The notes under the pieces: generated by a model
Database searches by the model: none
What the model saw: only the letters and a program-made list of their open reading frames with translations
What the model was told of the DNA's origin: nothing
Made by a program: the position numbers and the translations under genes
Origin: Ophthalmolycus amberensis
Taxonomy: Eukaryota > Chordata > Actinopteri > Perciformes > Zoarcidae
NCBI GenBank assembly: GCA_024529925.1
Contig: JAFEUB010000811.1
Span: 1,634,001 to 1,698,000, forward strand
Length of the DNA stretch: 64,000 bases
Reading direction: 5' to 3'
Part shown: positions 16,800 through 30,784 of the stretch, one piece after another
How positions within the stretch are numbered: position 1 is the first letter of the stretch
Layout: each line of letters starts with the position of its first letter

Positions 16800-19700
16800 T
16801 AAACCGAGCGAGAGAGGAAGAAAATGTCACTGTTGCACATGTCACCCTCTAGTGACATGTTTGCCGTTAAAAGGACTGAAAACATGATTTCTACCGTTTT
16901 AGTGAAATGGGTTTTTGCTGTTGCAGTCAAAAATAGGGATGAAGGCTTGCCTCTCAACCTGCTCTCTCTTTCTCTCTCTCTCTCTGTTTTTGGGTGCAGT
17001 GGACAGTCAGAGAGCCAAACAGGGATACAGCTTCTGAGCAGGCAGAAAGGGGAGGGCCGGAGATAGATGACACACACAGACACCAACACACACTTTCCAA
17101 CTGAACCAAACCCAAATCTCTACCCCCCCCCCCCCCCTTCTCTTTATTCAGACTGCAATTTCATGCAGGCATGAGACTGAAACACTCCATGAACACTCGT
17201 GTCTTTTTGCCTCCCTCCGTTTATGTCGGTCTGTTCATCTGTTGATCTGGCTCTTTGTATCGCTTGCTTTGAGACAAGCAGTCAGACAGACAGACAGAGC
17301 GAGCAAACATCTCTTTCTCCCTTCTAGGCAGAGCCGACAGAGCCAAGCACCGACTCTGAAACAGGTGATGTCATCCTGCAATGTGAGCATCCCCCCCCCC
17401 CCCCCCCATGGTCCTGATCCCATGATGCAACACTCTGGTGACACTGTGAAACAGGTTGCTACTGCAGGCGGCATCCAAAACTGCTGAGCCGCCTCTCTTC
17501 CTCCCTCCCCCCCCCCCTCTGTCTCTCTCTCGTTTCGGTTTCTCGCTCTAATCATCTTGTTTTCTGATGCTTCTCCTCTCCATTTCTCTGCCCTAAATAA
17601 TATTCCCTTATTCCTCTTTTTCTGTGCTCTACATATCCATCGTTTCAGTGTTTTCACTTGATCAGATCCCCCCCAGCACCATCCTTCCTTCCAGCCCCCC
17701 CCCCCTCTCCTGCTTTTCTCCCTTCTATATTTGCTCTCTACCCACACAGACCTCCCCCCTCCCGCTCCCTCCCTCCACTGGTTGTCAAGGCAGCGGGGCA
17801 CCATGGCTCAGCATTATTCATGCAGCAGCACAGTCAGCCAGCCGCTCAGACACACAGACAGTCAGACAGACAGGCTGTCAGATGGGCAGGGAGCCAAGTA
17901 GGCAGGCTGCAAGGCCGCCAACCGGCCCAGCAGAGTCAGGCAGACCTGCTTTGGAAATACATTTAACTCTTTCCTCTCTCCATCTTATTACCAACTTGAA
18001 TCTTAAAGTGTAGTTTTGGTTATAACTCTGATAATGATAAAAATAACACTGTACTCCATATAGGTTATGGGTAAGTGCTAATATCTGGTGACAAGGTGAC
18101 ATCATCAATAAGATGTCTGACATGCCATGAAACACGAGTCAACGGTCTCCTTTTGCTGTTGCAGCAGTTATGGCATTTGGCACGTCAGTGTCATTTTACA
18201 GCAAGTGCAGATTCATTTGAAGAGTCTGCATCGGATTACCGCTCAACAGATTTGTTAGTTTGACTGGAATATCAAAGTTGTCTTTTATAGTTTACAGAAA
18301 TACATTGAAACCAATGGCTGCGTGGAAAAAAAGGAAACCACTTTTTGTTTTTTAATTACAGAAATTACAAAAAAAACAAAAAAACAATAGTCTGGTAAAA
18401 GTCTACAAAATACAAATAAAGTGCACACAAGCCCATGCTTGAGAAGAACTGTGTGGTTGTGTGTGTGTGTGTGTGCACTCCCTATTCAATTCTTTGAGGG
18501 CTTGTTTTATCAACAGCTAGCAAACAAGCTCTCAGAGAGACAGCAGCAGCAAGCAGAGAAGCCCTGAACGAGATTAGAGAACAAACACTCTTTATCTGAT
18601 TTCTAATACAGTACATCAGTCAGGAGGACGACCTCCCCCCCACTGACTTTCTGCCTCCCCCTCGCTCTGTTGCAGTACATGTGGACGGGCTGAGGTGTGT
18701 CACATGACGCTTCTTCTGTAAAGTAGAAACAATGTGGTGGAGTACTAGAACATGTTACTGAGGACCCATCTATCACGTAGTGTTATTGCATTACTAATCC
18801 GGCAGATTAATGTGGCCATTGTACCAGGCTATCACAGTAAAGAGGAAGCTAAGCACAAAGATGAAGACTATCATGTCTCCTTCAACCAATTTAATATCAT
18901 TCAACATGTTTTAAATGGAGGGATAATTAGAATAGTAAATTCACTGAAACACAACTGTAACTGTAAACTTGTAATTTCAGAGCTGAAAGTTTCACCATTT
19001 CACCGTTTTATCATCTTTCCATCCCTGTGTGATAGGCAGCCTATCATCTGTCGTTTGTCTCATCCAACGTGCAACACGATGGGCTGCAGTCAGATTGATT
19101 CAAGGTAGAGCTTTGCCGTCAGGGAAATTGAGAGGTTGTGCCGGAGCTGTGGCTGCTAATCTGCTACCAAAATGATCCCCGTGGCAATCGGGGTGGTACC
19201 CCTACACATGCAAGATTTCATGGATGCAAGCCGAGGCAATACGCGATACACACTTTGCACACACATCAACAAGGCTAATATTGTTAAAAATAAGGCCACT
19301 CAACAACCATGCATCAACTACGCCCTGCAACAGAATCCACACAGCACACTCGCTTCTTTCTGACCCGACATTGCCGTCCTGGTACCGATGAAGAGGAGAG
19401 ACGATGTCCTGCTTTAAACCAGGTTCTCACGAACGGTGCTGGATACAATTTGTCAGTTTGAGTCCACAAACAGGAGGGATCCTGTCTCACACTCATTAAT
19501 ATCTTTGAATAAATGTAAATTTGAATTATGAATAGCCTACTGCTGGACATAGTAGCCTAAGCTTTTTAAAGACATCTTTATTGACAATTGCAAGTGGCAG
19601 ATTTTTTAAAGATTAAAGAGACCCCCTCTAAAATGTTGCTATTGAGGCTTTTTAGGGGTTCCCCAATGTTAATCCCCTTCAAGACCCCCATATTTCGCAC

Positions 19701-22700
19701 ACTGCATGTTAAAGACATGTCTGAAGATGACAAGTTGGAACTGTGGATGCTGGTGAGATCCTCCTTTGACAACACTCCATTCACAGGCAGTCCTTCCAAA
19801 ACCCAACTGCCAAAAGTTTGGACCCTATTTTGTCCAGAGTAGACATGGTTGATGTGACGTTGGAGCAATGTTGAGACATTAGTAAATAAACACATTTTCT
19901 TTATGATCACTGTAGCTGTAGCCTACTGGCCAGTACATCTCCCGCGTCATACTAGCTTGATGACCCAGTTCAGGCCGAGGAGCAACACAGTCAAAGCTGT
20001 GTCATTACTCAGGCTGTAGCTTCCTCAGAATGGATACAGAGCATTTGCAAGCTGGGGGTGTAAAAGCAAAACAATCAGGTCATTTGAATGGACAGTGAGA
20101 GCAGCAGCAGCAGCAGCAACCCCCAGCAGCATATACAGGATGTGTGTGTGTTGGGGTGGTGAGGGAAATCTGTGGCAGGTGTACAAACAGATTCACCCTG
20201 AGAGTCAAAAGGGAGGGCGGAGCCTTTGTTTGTCACTCACACACACACACACACACACACCGCTTGCTATAGGGACAAAGGTGGAGGGTCACCGAGCATG
20301 CAGGAACATAGCAACCACACACACAGACACACACACACAGACGCAGTTACTTTACTATTTACACCAAACTAAATGAAACACCTCCGAGCGTGCCAAGCGG
20401 AGCGACGCCGCCCGACATGAGAGGAGGGATTCCAACACCACCGGGGCGGAAATGGAGGATCTGCTGCCAGCAGAAAGGAAAAGTCAAGAGGAGAAGATGA
20501 GGAGAGGTGCATGTGGGGTAAACATGGTGGTCTTGCGTTGGATAAAGGTATGAGGCAACGCTGCCGACAGGTCTGAAGCTGGGGCTACTGAAGTGTGGGT
20601 GTTTGAGACCAAGAGCAGACACCTCTGAGTGCAGGCATCAAACTGAGCTGATACTCAGAATGTGATATGCGAGGCAAAAAAAAAACATTCAAGGTTTTAA
20701 GGTCAGAGAACTGGCTGTGCTGACCTGAGTGGGTCTGTTCTTCTGTGTCTGGCCTTGAGTCAACCTGGCAGAGGTTGATGGGCTGACAGACGAAAGAAGG
20801 ACACAACATCACAGGAATAGTCCTTCTCTGTCCAACTTCAATTTTGCTCAAATATCAATGTTTATTCTTAAGCTTGAAAATTGTTGAACACGCAATCTCA
20901 ACTCAAGGCCCACTTACTAGCTTTCACAAGAGTCTTAGACTTCATCCCATGGTTGTAATCCGCAGATGAACTTTGCTCAGTTGTCATGAAGTTGTTGCTG
21001 TGTAACAATCTCTTCCAGGATTTCTTTCCCCCCTTTACAATTATTAAGCATTATATGATCTCATCTTAATCTTTGTACTTTATTTGTCTTCTGCTCATAT
21101 TAAAGACATCAAAAATCCAAATTTCGAGAATCAAACCCTCACTTCTTGAAGGTTAAAACTCTGGGGGAGAGCTGATGTATCTCAGAAATTCAGATTGCTA
21201 AGCCAGTTGAATGAATAAACCACTACAAATCTGTCATTTAAGAACCAAGTACTCGTCTCCCTGTGTGCTGGAAATGTGGCTCTAAACAGTGCGTAGCTGG
21301 AACTTTTTAGACCTACAGGCACAGCAGTGTTTGACAATCAACACAGGTTTTGGTTGGAGCATTAGAAGAGTTGGTGGGTTTAAATCTCATGTCGATCTTA
21401 CAACTTCAACTGTGAAATCTTTCTGACATGACTTCAAAAAAAAAAAGGGACTTTTGTCCATCAAAGGTCAAGACTGCTTTACTGGCATAGAGAGGCTGTA
21501 TTCTCCTCTGGCGCAGTACGCTAACATCCTGTGACTCCTTCTAGCACAGCCTGGTCTGTAGTCTCCGACCCTGCAAAGAGTTAACTCTGCCGTGCCAAAC
21601 AGAGGGTGAACAGAATGTCTAACTGAGCATCTGAATATCATTGTGACAGGCAAAGACCGAGATAAAACAGCAGCAAGCCTGCTGTCCCCCCCCCCCCCTC
21701 CCTCCTCCCTCCTCCATCACCAAACACCCCACCTAAAAAAAAATCCTGGGGCTCCAGCTGCGCTGATCGGAGGCGTTGCCTTTCAACGAAACCCCTTGAT
21801 CTTGTTTGTAGATTTTTAAAGTTGCTCACCTCATTACTCATCAAATGTCACAAGGGCCCTTTGGCAAAGCAGAACAGTTGGACTGTGATTCACTGACAGT
21901 CAATTTGAAATGACCTCGAAATACTTTTTAGCCCGACATAAAAAGGGGCCTTTGGTGTCGGGCGCAAAACTGAGGCTGCTTGTTCCAGTCAGGAGTGCCA
22001 CAATAATCTGTGCGGGTGTGTGTTTTAATTTGCAAGCAGTGTGTGATCAGCTTGTGATCCAGTAGCTATAAGAGGGGAAAGCAGGGTGGGAGCCTGACAG
22101 AAAATACGGACAAGACTGATTGGTTAGTAATGAGGAAATAGCCAAGAGGCAAAATACCTCTCTTTTTTTAGCCCCTACTTCACCTCATCTCCCCCTGTCT
22201 CCCCTCAACTCAGCAGCCAGTGCACATAACAGGATGGGAAATTTAAAGCGCAAGAAAAAAAACACCACAAATGTACGGAGAAACAGTTGTGCAGATATGA
22301 GAAGAGCTCAAACAGGCCGCAGAAAAGGAAAATTCAATCAAAAGTTTTTGCAAAGGCTGACCAAATAGAAGATAGAAGGAAGACAGTGGGCATGACTTAA
22401 CACTTCATTCCGTTTTATTTATTTCATTTTATACGAAGGCTGCTGGAGCAGATTAAACACACAGACCCATGAGAGCAAACCATTTGATAAAAAATAACCC
22501 TGCTCACACAGTGGTTTGAGTTTCATAGTAACTGCTTTAAGCGATTTGGATTTTGCTGGATCATGCTTTAAATAGCACATGCCACAAGACGAGGTTGAAA
22601 AGGAAACAGAGAGGATCAATCATTTAACCTGCCTGTGCAGGTAACGCCGAATGTAATTCAGTTCATCGTCATGTTGCCTAAATTGCCACAACATTTTGTC

Positions 22701-23420
22701 ATATTTATGTGTCACTGTGGTCAGTCAGTGGTCGCAAAGGGCCGACTGAAACCGGTGGTCACAGTGCCACCAGGGCAGGATGTTAGTCAGTGTATTTGTG
22801 TATTAATTTAACTTAAATGATTGTAAGAAAATGAGGGAGAGCTGTGGAGCAGCAAATGGACGGTTTAGCCAAGAGTCACATACAAGGAAAAAGAGCAACA
22901 TCAGAGCCTTCTATGAAAAGACTACAGTGCAAATGTTTTATTCTACCAGCTGGTGCAGAATACCCTCTGTGGCTTGGATTTCCATGGTGGGTCAGATCAG
23001 GAAGCTGAGACGGACAAGAGTTTACTCACAGGACGACAGAAAGGGAAATCCTGGTGAGCTTGCTTCAATTTGATGGAAATGTAACGGGGTATCTTGTCAA
23101 TAAAGTAACGAATGTGACACAAAGGCACAGATATCACATTCACAAACACACTGAGCTGGGTGTAATGAGAGCTTCGCCAGACATTTAATTCTAATGGGAT
23201 TGAAGTGTCTCCTCACTTAGTCTGATTAAGACCTTTTGGTGGGGGAAGCTGTTGGTCTGTCTGCAGGGTCTTCTTATTCTATTCCTCTGAATTCAAGGAG
23301 GGATTGTAACAACAATGATCCTCTGACTTCTTCTCCAGTGCCATCATCAAATCAAAATTAGTATTACTCCAAATATTTTCATGACTGAATACTTGCGAAA
23401 CGAATGACAATCCCACCCAA
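16800..23420. other. Noncoding stretch with simple sequence, no gene supported
   Basis: Contains (CT)n at about 16965-16986, C runs at 17125-17137, 17391-17407 and 17507-17517, pyrimidine-rich sequence at 17500-17780, a short GT array at 18457-18474, (CAG)6 at 20101-20118, CA arrays at 20238-20260 and 20318-20339, and a C-rich run at 21686-21700. The plus frame at 19588-19842 (85 codons) has mixed composition but no splice sites, no start context and no family resemblance. No repeat families are named with confidence. Confidence 0.35.
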
Positions 23421-23429
23421 AGCCATCCT

Positions 23430-24041
23430 TTGTGTTCAGTGCAGAAGAGTTGTTGATCTCATACTGTGTTTTATACCAAATATCATTGGAACTAAATCTC
23501 CACAGATCATTTTTCAGAAACCTGTCATTCTTTTCAGACAGTCATCTGATATCCCCATATGAAACTGGTTCAACACAGAGAACAATCAATTATCAAGCAA
23601 TGGTGGCATGGAGTTCCTTACCAGGATTCTTTGACCATGGAAAGTAGTATAACATATTTCAATAACGTTAAGATTGTAATTATTTTGAGTACATTCTCCT
23701 TTAATGTTTTGTTTTCCAAAAGATGGGATATTGATGCATAATGCTAACTTAATTTATATGTAGCTAGATGAAGTGTGTTACTTATTAAATACTTTAGATA
23801 TCTAAGAGTTGATAAAAAATGATGGAGCGCTATCTGTTGTACGAGACTAGTTTGGGATTATCTTGTTGTTTCATGTCTTTCTGTGTTTTTGGTTTTTGGT
23901 GTGTATTATTGAAACTTGCATGGCCGTCAGATGTGTCATGTGTTTCTGAAGTATTGTAAATACATTAAGTGGACCCAAAGAAGAGTAGCTGCAGTCGTTA
24001 TTACAGCTGCATCGGGATCTAAATAAACTTAACTAAACTGA
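23430..24041 (+). mobile_element. 3' end of an L2/CR1-like LINE (plus strand)
   Basis: The frame at 23432-23647 ends with a peptide (ETGSTQRTINYQ, then AMVAWSSLPGFF) that resembles the C-terminal 'QRTI.YQG...WNSLP' signature of L2/CR1-clade ORF2 proteins. About 330 bp further on comes the typical 3' UTR terminus: 'gtggacccaaagaagagtag', a small stem (tagctgcag / ctgca) and a short tail 'aaataaacttaac' instead of poly-A. This is a 5'-truncated, inactive copy. Only the last part of ORF2 and the 3' UTR remain. Confidence 0.65.
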
Positions 24042-24044
24042 AAG

Positions 24045-24420
24045 CTGGGTTTTATATTAGTCGTAGGCATTAACAATGCTGTACATTATGTTCAGAACAA
24101 GCTTTATATAGATAACAGGTCGGAACTGGAACTCGTTTTCTGCATAGATTAAACATACAGTACGTTACAGTTTGAAACAATCACCTTTATGTATTGTAGA
24201 TTAAACAAAAGGGGACCTAATATGGATCCTTGTGGGATACCTTTATCAACAAGTTGGCGATCTACTTTGACACTATCTTTAACAATTGAACTACACCGGA
24301 AAGACATGACTTGAACCAGCTGTAGGCATAGTCATTCAAATCCATGGAGAGCAGATTATTGAACAAACAGTTGGGATTGACAGAATCAAAAGCCTTGAAA
24401 CTATTCATGTAATGTTACTT
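24045..24420 (-). pseudogene. LINE reverse-transcriptase fragment (minus strand), frameshifted
   Basis: On the minus strand the peptide pieces appear in the correct order: SFKAFDSVNPN (about 24412-24380, the 'DFSKAFDSVNH' motif of the RT palm), WFKSCLSG, then in another frame KGIPQGSILGPLLFN (about 24245-24200, RT domain 4), VSNCNV.Y (where YADD should follow; the catalytic box is not intact) and IKLVLN (about 24105). At least one frameshift lies between the first and second block, and stops follow. The family is L2/CR1-like non-LTR retrotransposons. It abuts the 3' end of an oppositely oriented LINE piece. Confidence 0.75.
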
Positions 24421-24424
24421 TATT

Positions 24425-26235
24425 CATGGTCTTGGTAGCACATTTCGATACATTGTGTACCTTTCTTCTTCCTTCATTAAATTCTCAGTTGGTTGCAAAT
24501 GTACAGAACTGCATTGTTGTGAATTCGTTTAAGTGACCATATTCTTCTCTGGCTTCAAATTAGATGAATAAAAGCAGTTTGTGTATCTCACAAAGACACG
24601 GGCGTGACATGGGATCAACATCGCATCCTTCCTAACCATTGGACAACTGCTACTTTAGCCCCGGTCATTTACTGTGGCCCCCAGCCAATCAGGCTATGAG
24701 GCTGCATGCCACCAAGGAGACGTACATAGCTGATACAGTAAATATCAGAAAATTAAGGACCTGTCTGCTTGGAAATTCCCCCCCCCCGTCTTTGTTTCAT
24801 ATACTGTTCCTTCCTCCCCCTCTTTTCATGCGTCTTGCTCTTTGTCTGTACTGCACACAGGGACCAGGCAGGCAGCATACTTCACTCCAATCTAGGCCAC
24901 GCTGTCACCCACATGTTGTCTGCTGAATAATTATAGCCGGGGCGAAGGCCGACAGTAACATCCACAAATCCTGGGCACACATTCAAAAAGATAAATGTAA
25001 ACCGAAGCACGCACCAGGAAGGAACACAGGGGCAGGACTGCTTCATCTGCTCACTCCTGGCCATTAATATTTAATGTCTTCAAAAACATTAAAAAGGACC
25101 ATACAAATGTTTCTCGCACGTTTGTATAATTTACATTTCTACCAGCCATTTTGAAAGCATGGTGTAGCGTTTTAATCTGTTTTGCAGGATTCCCCACTGT
25201 TCTTTCTTTGATTTTCTGATGGTTTAGAATTCATGTATTAACTAAACGACTCAATAAGATGAAGATCTTTACACTGGGTGCATCCTAGAAAACCTAGAAT
25301 CATTTAACGCAATGCACGGCCATGGAGCAGCAAAGCTACACCTGACTGCGGCTATATTATTTACATTCTGTTCCAGGATTTTACCAAAAACAAAAAAAAC
25401 TTGTGACTTTAATGGCTCACGTCTAAAGTGAGTCAACTTTTACAGCAATCAAATCCAAGTTAAGTCTCAAGTCTTGTTTTTGTCTTCAGTGTCGTAAGCG
25501 TCACAAGCTGAGTGAATTTGAAATCTTCCAGGCGTCAGTGTTGTTTTGTAACACATCCCCCAGAGTGTTCATGAACACAACTAAACCAAATAAACACGTA
25601 TTATTCTTCAATTAAAAGTATGCCTAAATGATGCTTCAGACGTTGCAGTTTGTGCTGCATTCAGGCACACATGTCAAATTATTAAAGTCACTTATTTCAG
25701 GATAAAGCCTGCTGCAGTTTTATTAATTTATTAGAGTGAACATTGTGTGTGTGTGTGTATTGTTGTGTTTGTGGGTGCAGTGACAATAAGCTGCAGAGTT
25801 CACATCCTCTTTTACCACGAAAATGCAGGTTTAGCTTCTTCTCTGTGGACAGATTGTGTAATGAGATTAGAGAGGTCAGCTGTAACATCTGTTGATCAGG
25901 ATTTACATATAGAGAGTGACGCCATGCACAGTGTGTGTGTGTGCGCGGGCGCGTGTCTCCCTTCATACGACACTCTTGTGAGCAATTAAATACACAAACA
26001 TACAGCTTTTAATCTGCTTCATGGGAAGTTATTGTTTTCCTTGTGTGGTCGCTAGTGTTCAGCCTTTTATTTGCTAATATAGTCAACATTCTTCTGATGA
26101 TGATCACTGTTTTGCCTTTTACTTGATTGCTATTCATTTTGATTTCAACACATCCTCATATCTCATTACTGGACACGCAGTGTTGAAAACTAGTATCCAT
26201 GTTCTCATTGGATTCTGGATGAGAAGGATAACCTG
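24425..26235. other. Noncoding stretch
   Basis: The block at 24640-24770 is repeat-free and contains a CCAAT box (GCCAATCAGG, about 24684) and AT-rich homeobox-type motifs; it might be a conserved element. A (TG)8 array is at 25744-25760 and a GTGTGCGCGG patch at 25930-25952. No exons seen. Confidence 0.3.
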
Positions 26236-26244
26236 ATAATGTTG

Positions 26245-26435
26245 TTAAGGTGTTACTTTAAAGCAGTTGTATTCGATATTCAGAGCATCAATATGGCGAC
26301 AAACAACTATTTGCCATGCAAATATATATTGGTGTAAAGTCCACCTGAGCAGAGACTGAACACGGCTCAAACGCCGCCATGTTGAGAGATATTGAGAAGC
26401 AACAGAAATGCTCCCAAATAGCACCTTCAACATAT
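26245..26435 (+). mobile_element. TTAA-type MITE, short copy
   Basis: Begins near 'ttaaggtgttac' and ends 'aaatagcaccttcaa', which form approximate terminal inverted repeats (AAGGTGCTA type). The internal segment 'gtaaagtccacctgagcaga' and the terminal 'gaaatgctcccaa' match the longer copy at 37.1 kb in the same order and strand. The TTAA/AAGG ends suggest a piggyBac-type element, but that class call is tentative. No transposase. Confidence 0.65.
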
Positions 26436-26599
26436 TGTGAATACCGCAGCAAAGACGTTTCTCTTCCCCTGAAAGCTAAGTGAGCTATCAGCTGGTTTGC
26501 TTGTCTTATTTTGCCTAAAGCTTTGTTCCACATTGTGATGTCTGTACAGCCCACCAGAGTACTGACTGAGCTCAGGACCAGATGATGTGTTAATCTAGA

Positions 26600-27025
26600 C
26601 AAACGTGATTTTAAATGGACGATGTGTGTGTGGTGTGTATGCGTGTGTGTCTTATCAGGTTAAGCAGCTGTTTCCTGCTCAAACCCAGTGGGCAGTAATG
26701 GCAAACCACTGACTGACCACAGGGCACATACATCATGAGTGTGTGTGTGTGAGTAAAAAAGAGATCATGTCAGTTTGTGTGTGTGCGTGTAGGAAAATAT
26801 GTGGGTGTGTAGCTCTGAATGCAAGTAAATGTATGTATGTATGTGTGTGTATGTGTGTATGTGTCTGTGTGTGTGTGCACTAGTGTGTCCAAAATGATGG
26901 ATTAGTGGTTGAGGTTTGGAGGACTGGTGGAAATGTAGCATGAAAGCTCTGCCCTGGGGCGGAGACGCCACGGACAACTGGTGACCAGTGGTGATTGTGT
27001 GTGCGTGCGTGTGTGTGTGTTGTTT
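26600..27025. repeat. Cryptic GT/TATG-rich simple sequence
   Basis: Several short GT runs mixed with TATG units (for example 26830-26880) and a (GT)9 run near 27008-27021. The minus frame with Thr-His runs across it is an artefact. Confidence 0.85.
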
Positions 27026-27029
27026 ATGT

Positions 27030-29402
27030 GGCTCATTGAGGCATAATCTGTGCATCAAGATAATCAGCTACAAATGAAAAACCTGGACACATTCACACAC
27101 ACTCTTACAAGATGAGGCTGGCATTGTTCTATGTTTGTTCATGTCAACAAATCCAATGAAAACACGCAAACCAACAATATGTAAGGTCGTCTGTCGGTAC
27201 TTTCTGGCTTCATGTCTGTGGCAGCCCCGAGCTCATTGGTTCCTCAGCTAACAGCTCACACATCAATACAAAATACTCAGTCATTTCCTAAAACAGATGG
27301 TCACTCTATTTTTTAAAAACAAGCAGGAGAAAATGATGCATTTTTTGAGGACTATTTTCATCTGCGGATTAATCTCTAGGTTAGCTCTGGTGAGTATTTG
27401 GGGCAGTAGTATGAGGAATTAAGTCAAAATAAATCACAGCGTGTGTGTTCATGGTAATAAAGGAACATGTCACCCAGCGCAACAGTGTGCCTCACTGATG
27501 TGTTTTTAATAGTTTTTGGACAACAATGGATCTCTATGGCACGGAGGAAGTGCACATTTACAACCAGTTCTTCTCTCATGTTGATAAATGAGGACTCTGG
27601 TGAACCAGAATCCATTTTCATTCAGTGGAACATTTAATAAAACAGAAGAGCAGAAGGAAATAATGAACTTGTTTGGATCAGGTTAGCCGCTCTCTTGCTG
27701 CTCCTTCTGTCCCGAAATACATTTTTGTGCAAATCTTTCAAAACACAATCCAATCCCAAAGAGGTTATGAAGAAAAACGGAAGTTAGTTCTGAGTATTTT
27801 CACAAACCCTGGGGCTTGAAATGGTTTAATTCAGGTATTTTGTGGATAAAAACATGCTGCTGCTCTATCAAACTGCAGCCCAACGACACAGCACGGAGGA
27901 GTTCTCATTTCATGATTTTGATTCCATCAGGTTTAACGTTTGGATTTTAAATTTGGAGTGTTTCGGATCCACGCATGCTTGGTTGGAACCAGTGTGGCAG
28001 CTCTCTTTATGGCACATATCTGATCTTTTCATGGCCCTCTGAACTGGAAGAACCCTGACAGAATCAGATTTTCCCCGTCCAGACAGCCGTGAAGAGATCA
28101 AACATGAGCCGCGAAAAAAGAGTCAAAACTCCAAACTCGGTCAAAACTCAGTCGAATTAAATTTGTGCTGGAGAATGCAGAACGAAAATGTTTCTTTGAA
28201 AAGGGAAAATGTTTATGTGTAATTGTCCACTATTACAAATGTATTCAAGTTTATTGCGGACTGCTTTTATGCTTTTGGAATGGATTGTTTAACAATCGGT
28301 TGCTTTAAGGTTCAGCATCCACATACTTTGTGTATTGTACTTACATAGTAAAAGTTCGAATCTCCATGATGTCAAACGCACATTTTATTAGACTTTTGCG
28401 ATCTCTAATACCAAATATTACAATGATAAATAAAAAACAGATAAATAAATATAATAACCTGTTCGTGAGAAACCTGGGCTTGTTTATATCTAATGCGTCG
28501 CAGCGTGGATGAATGGCTATGAGAAGGTGTCCACCTCTGACATATAGGAGGTGCGTGGTTGGGAAGGGCAGTGAAGTCATCGCTGTATGCTGACAGACAG
28601 AAGGGCTACTAATAGCTTTAATGTAGCGATGATGAGAGAGGCTGCTGAACTGAGTACGCTGTCAGGAGGGTTTTCTCCAGTAGCCAACACTGCACGGACC
28701 AGCCGATGAGAATCGGTTCAACACCCAGGAGCAGAGTCGCACACACATTCAAGTATTTCATGTACCATTTATTGCAGCATTAGAAATAGTTTTTTCGAGA
28801 CATCTGCTTATTTTCAGTTTCTCAATTGTGAATATTTGTTGTTTTTGTTACGACAGTAAAGTGAATATCGTTGGGTCTTGGTGACTGACATTTTTCACTA
28901 ATTCACTTGAACGATTACTAGATAATAATTGTTAGCTGCACCACGACAGTCTACAAATCGATGTTTCATAATAATGCTACAAGTATTGTTTCTACTCCAA
29001 TAAATAATAAATCAATTTTCTATAGCGCTTTTCAAGATACCCAAAGACGCTAAAGCCACATGGCCACAGTCTCGTTGGTTGGGCCAGAGTTTTTATGGTT
29101 TGGGTTAAACTCAGTGATACTCTTGACCAAAACCTTGCTTTCATTATGGTGATTAAAAATAAACTGACTGGTTGAATCAATGTGCTTGTCATAAAATCAA
29201 AAAGTGCTGTCAGTTCTATCTTTCTATACATTTCTCTCTTTGTATGTGTGTGTGTTCTGTCATTTCATCTCTCTGTCAGCATGTCACAAACCTCACTGTG
29301 AGAACATCAGCCCAACATTAATGACAATGACGCGCCGGTGACATCTCTCACTCTGACACCGGCCAGATGCACAAACGCCTGTGACTTCAATGAATGACAA
29401 CC

Positions 29403-29443
<41 letters not shown>

Positions 29444-30735
29444 CGTCTGAGATCCCCTACTGTGCCCGAGCAGGAGAAAGAGAGGGATGACAGAAAGGAA
29501 GCAGAGTCATCAGAGAGACAAATAGACTGTGGGCTGTGGAAACAGAAGAGATACCAATATAAAAAGGAGGAGGAAGAGTGTGTGGGGGAGGGGGTGCTAA
29601 CAAAAAGAAAATGATGATATGGAGATTTGCCATTGAGAACAGGAAAAAAAAAGGGGAAGAGAAAAGAAAAATAGAACGACATCTGCTCTTGGCTCCCTTC
29701 AAACCAATGTGACACATGAGGGAGGACGTCTGCCTGACTGCCTGAAATGATTAAACTAATAGGATTCCCCTCAGTGCGCAGTGTGTATTAAACAAACACT
29801 GTCAGAGCTGCTCCACAAAAATCCATTCCGAGACTCCCAAACTTTGGTGTCTTTATCGAACATTATTTTAATGACTGTTTGGCCTTGAATAGTTCTGAAA
29901 TGGGAGAGACTCAGAAAGTTGGTTTCGAAGAAATCATGTTTCTTATCTTCTTCTATCAACAAGAGAAAAAAAAATCATTTCAGGTAACTAGAACTTCATG
30001 AAGCACAACTTGAACCTTAGAATGTTTGAATGTTTGGAGGAAAGTGGTCAGAGTTCAAAATGCTTGAAATGAACTAGTTCGTATGATGAACAGGCGTTTT
30101 GTATTGTGTCACACTTGGTTGTACAAAAGTGGCACAAAGTTGTGTAACAAATACAAAAAGTGTGAGACCCCACAGTTCCAATGCCGGACAGAAATTTTAG
30201 AAGAGCCGAGGAAAACTTAGTTTGAAGCATACTGAGGCCTTCAGCAGTCAAGGGACATACAGCTTGTTGATAGGATTAAATGGTCAAAGGACAAAAAGAT
30301 TGGGAACCATTAGCTAAATGAAAATACAACTTTCCCCTTTGCTACAGAAGTAAGGTGGCAATGTACACCACCCTCGTCTTTCTGTTGTTGGCTTCTACTT
30401 ACGTGTAAAAGTTCCGAGTGGCATCTTGTAACATACGGGAGTTAGGGCCTCAGTATGCTTCAGAGGGAGTGCTTGTCGGGAAGCACAACACCCTCTCCTA
30501 CTTTCTCGAGGTGTGGAAATAACAAGCTCTCTTTTTTTCCCCATTGTTCACACAGCTACTTAAGTCCCTTTTCATAAAACTACAGAGTGCTACACAATGA
30601 AAGCCTTCGAGGAGAGACAGCCAGAGAGTGAGCGCCGTTCTCCCCATTTGTACAATTCACAGCATCGAGACTTCACAGACACACGACTGGAGAGAGACAG
30701 AGGAAGCAGCCAGCAGGAGGTTACGACAGCAGGCT
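27030..30735. other. Noncoding stretch with one repeat tail and one GT array
   Basis: At 28995-29055 'tcaattttctatagcgcttt' followed by 'tcaagatacccaaagacgct' resembles a teleost retroelement-derived repeat. A (TG)16 array lies at 29406-29437, a GA-rich stretch at 29470-29680. No exon or promoter is supported. Confidence 0.35.
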
Positions 30736-30784
30736 GCTTCAGCCCATCTCTGGGGGCTGACATTCAGAACAGGTAGAAACTATT

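Noticed and set aside
17235..17804. 189-codon minus-strand frame
   Set aside because: Gly/Arg/Glu-rich translation of pyrimidine-rich simple sequence with C runs; no splice sites, no domain.
18660..18700. Possible microexon after CTCTGTTGCAG and before GTGTGT
   Set aside because: The donor is weak, the insert is 19 nt, and no neighbouring exons support it.
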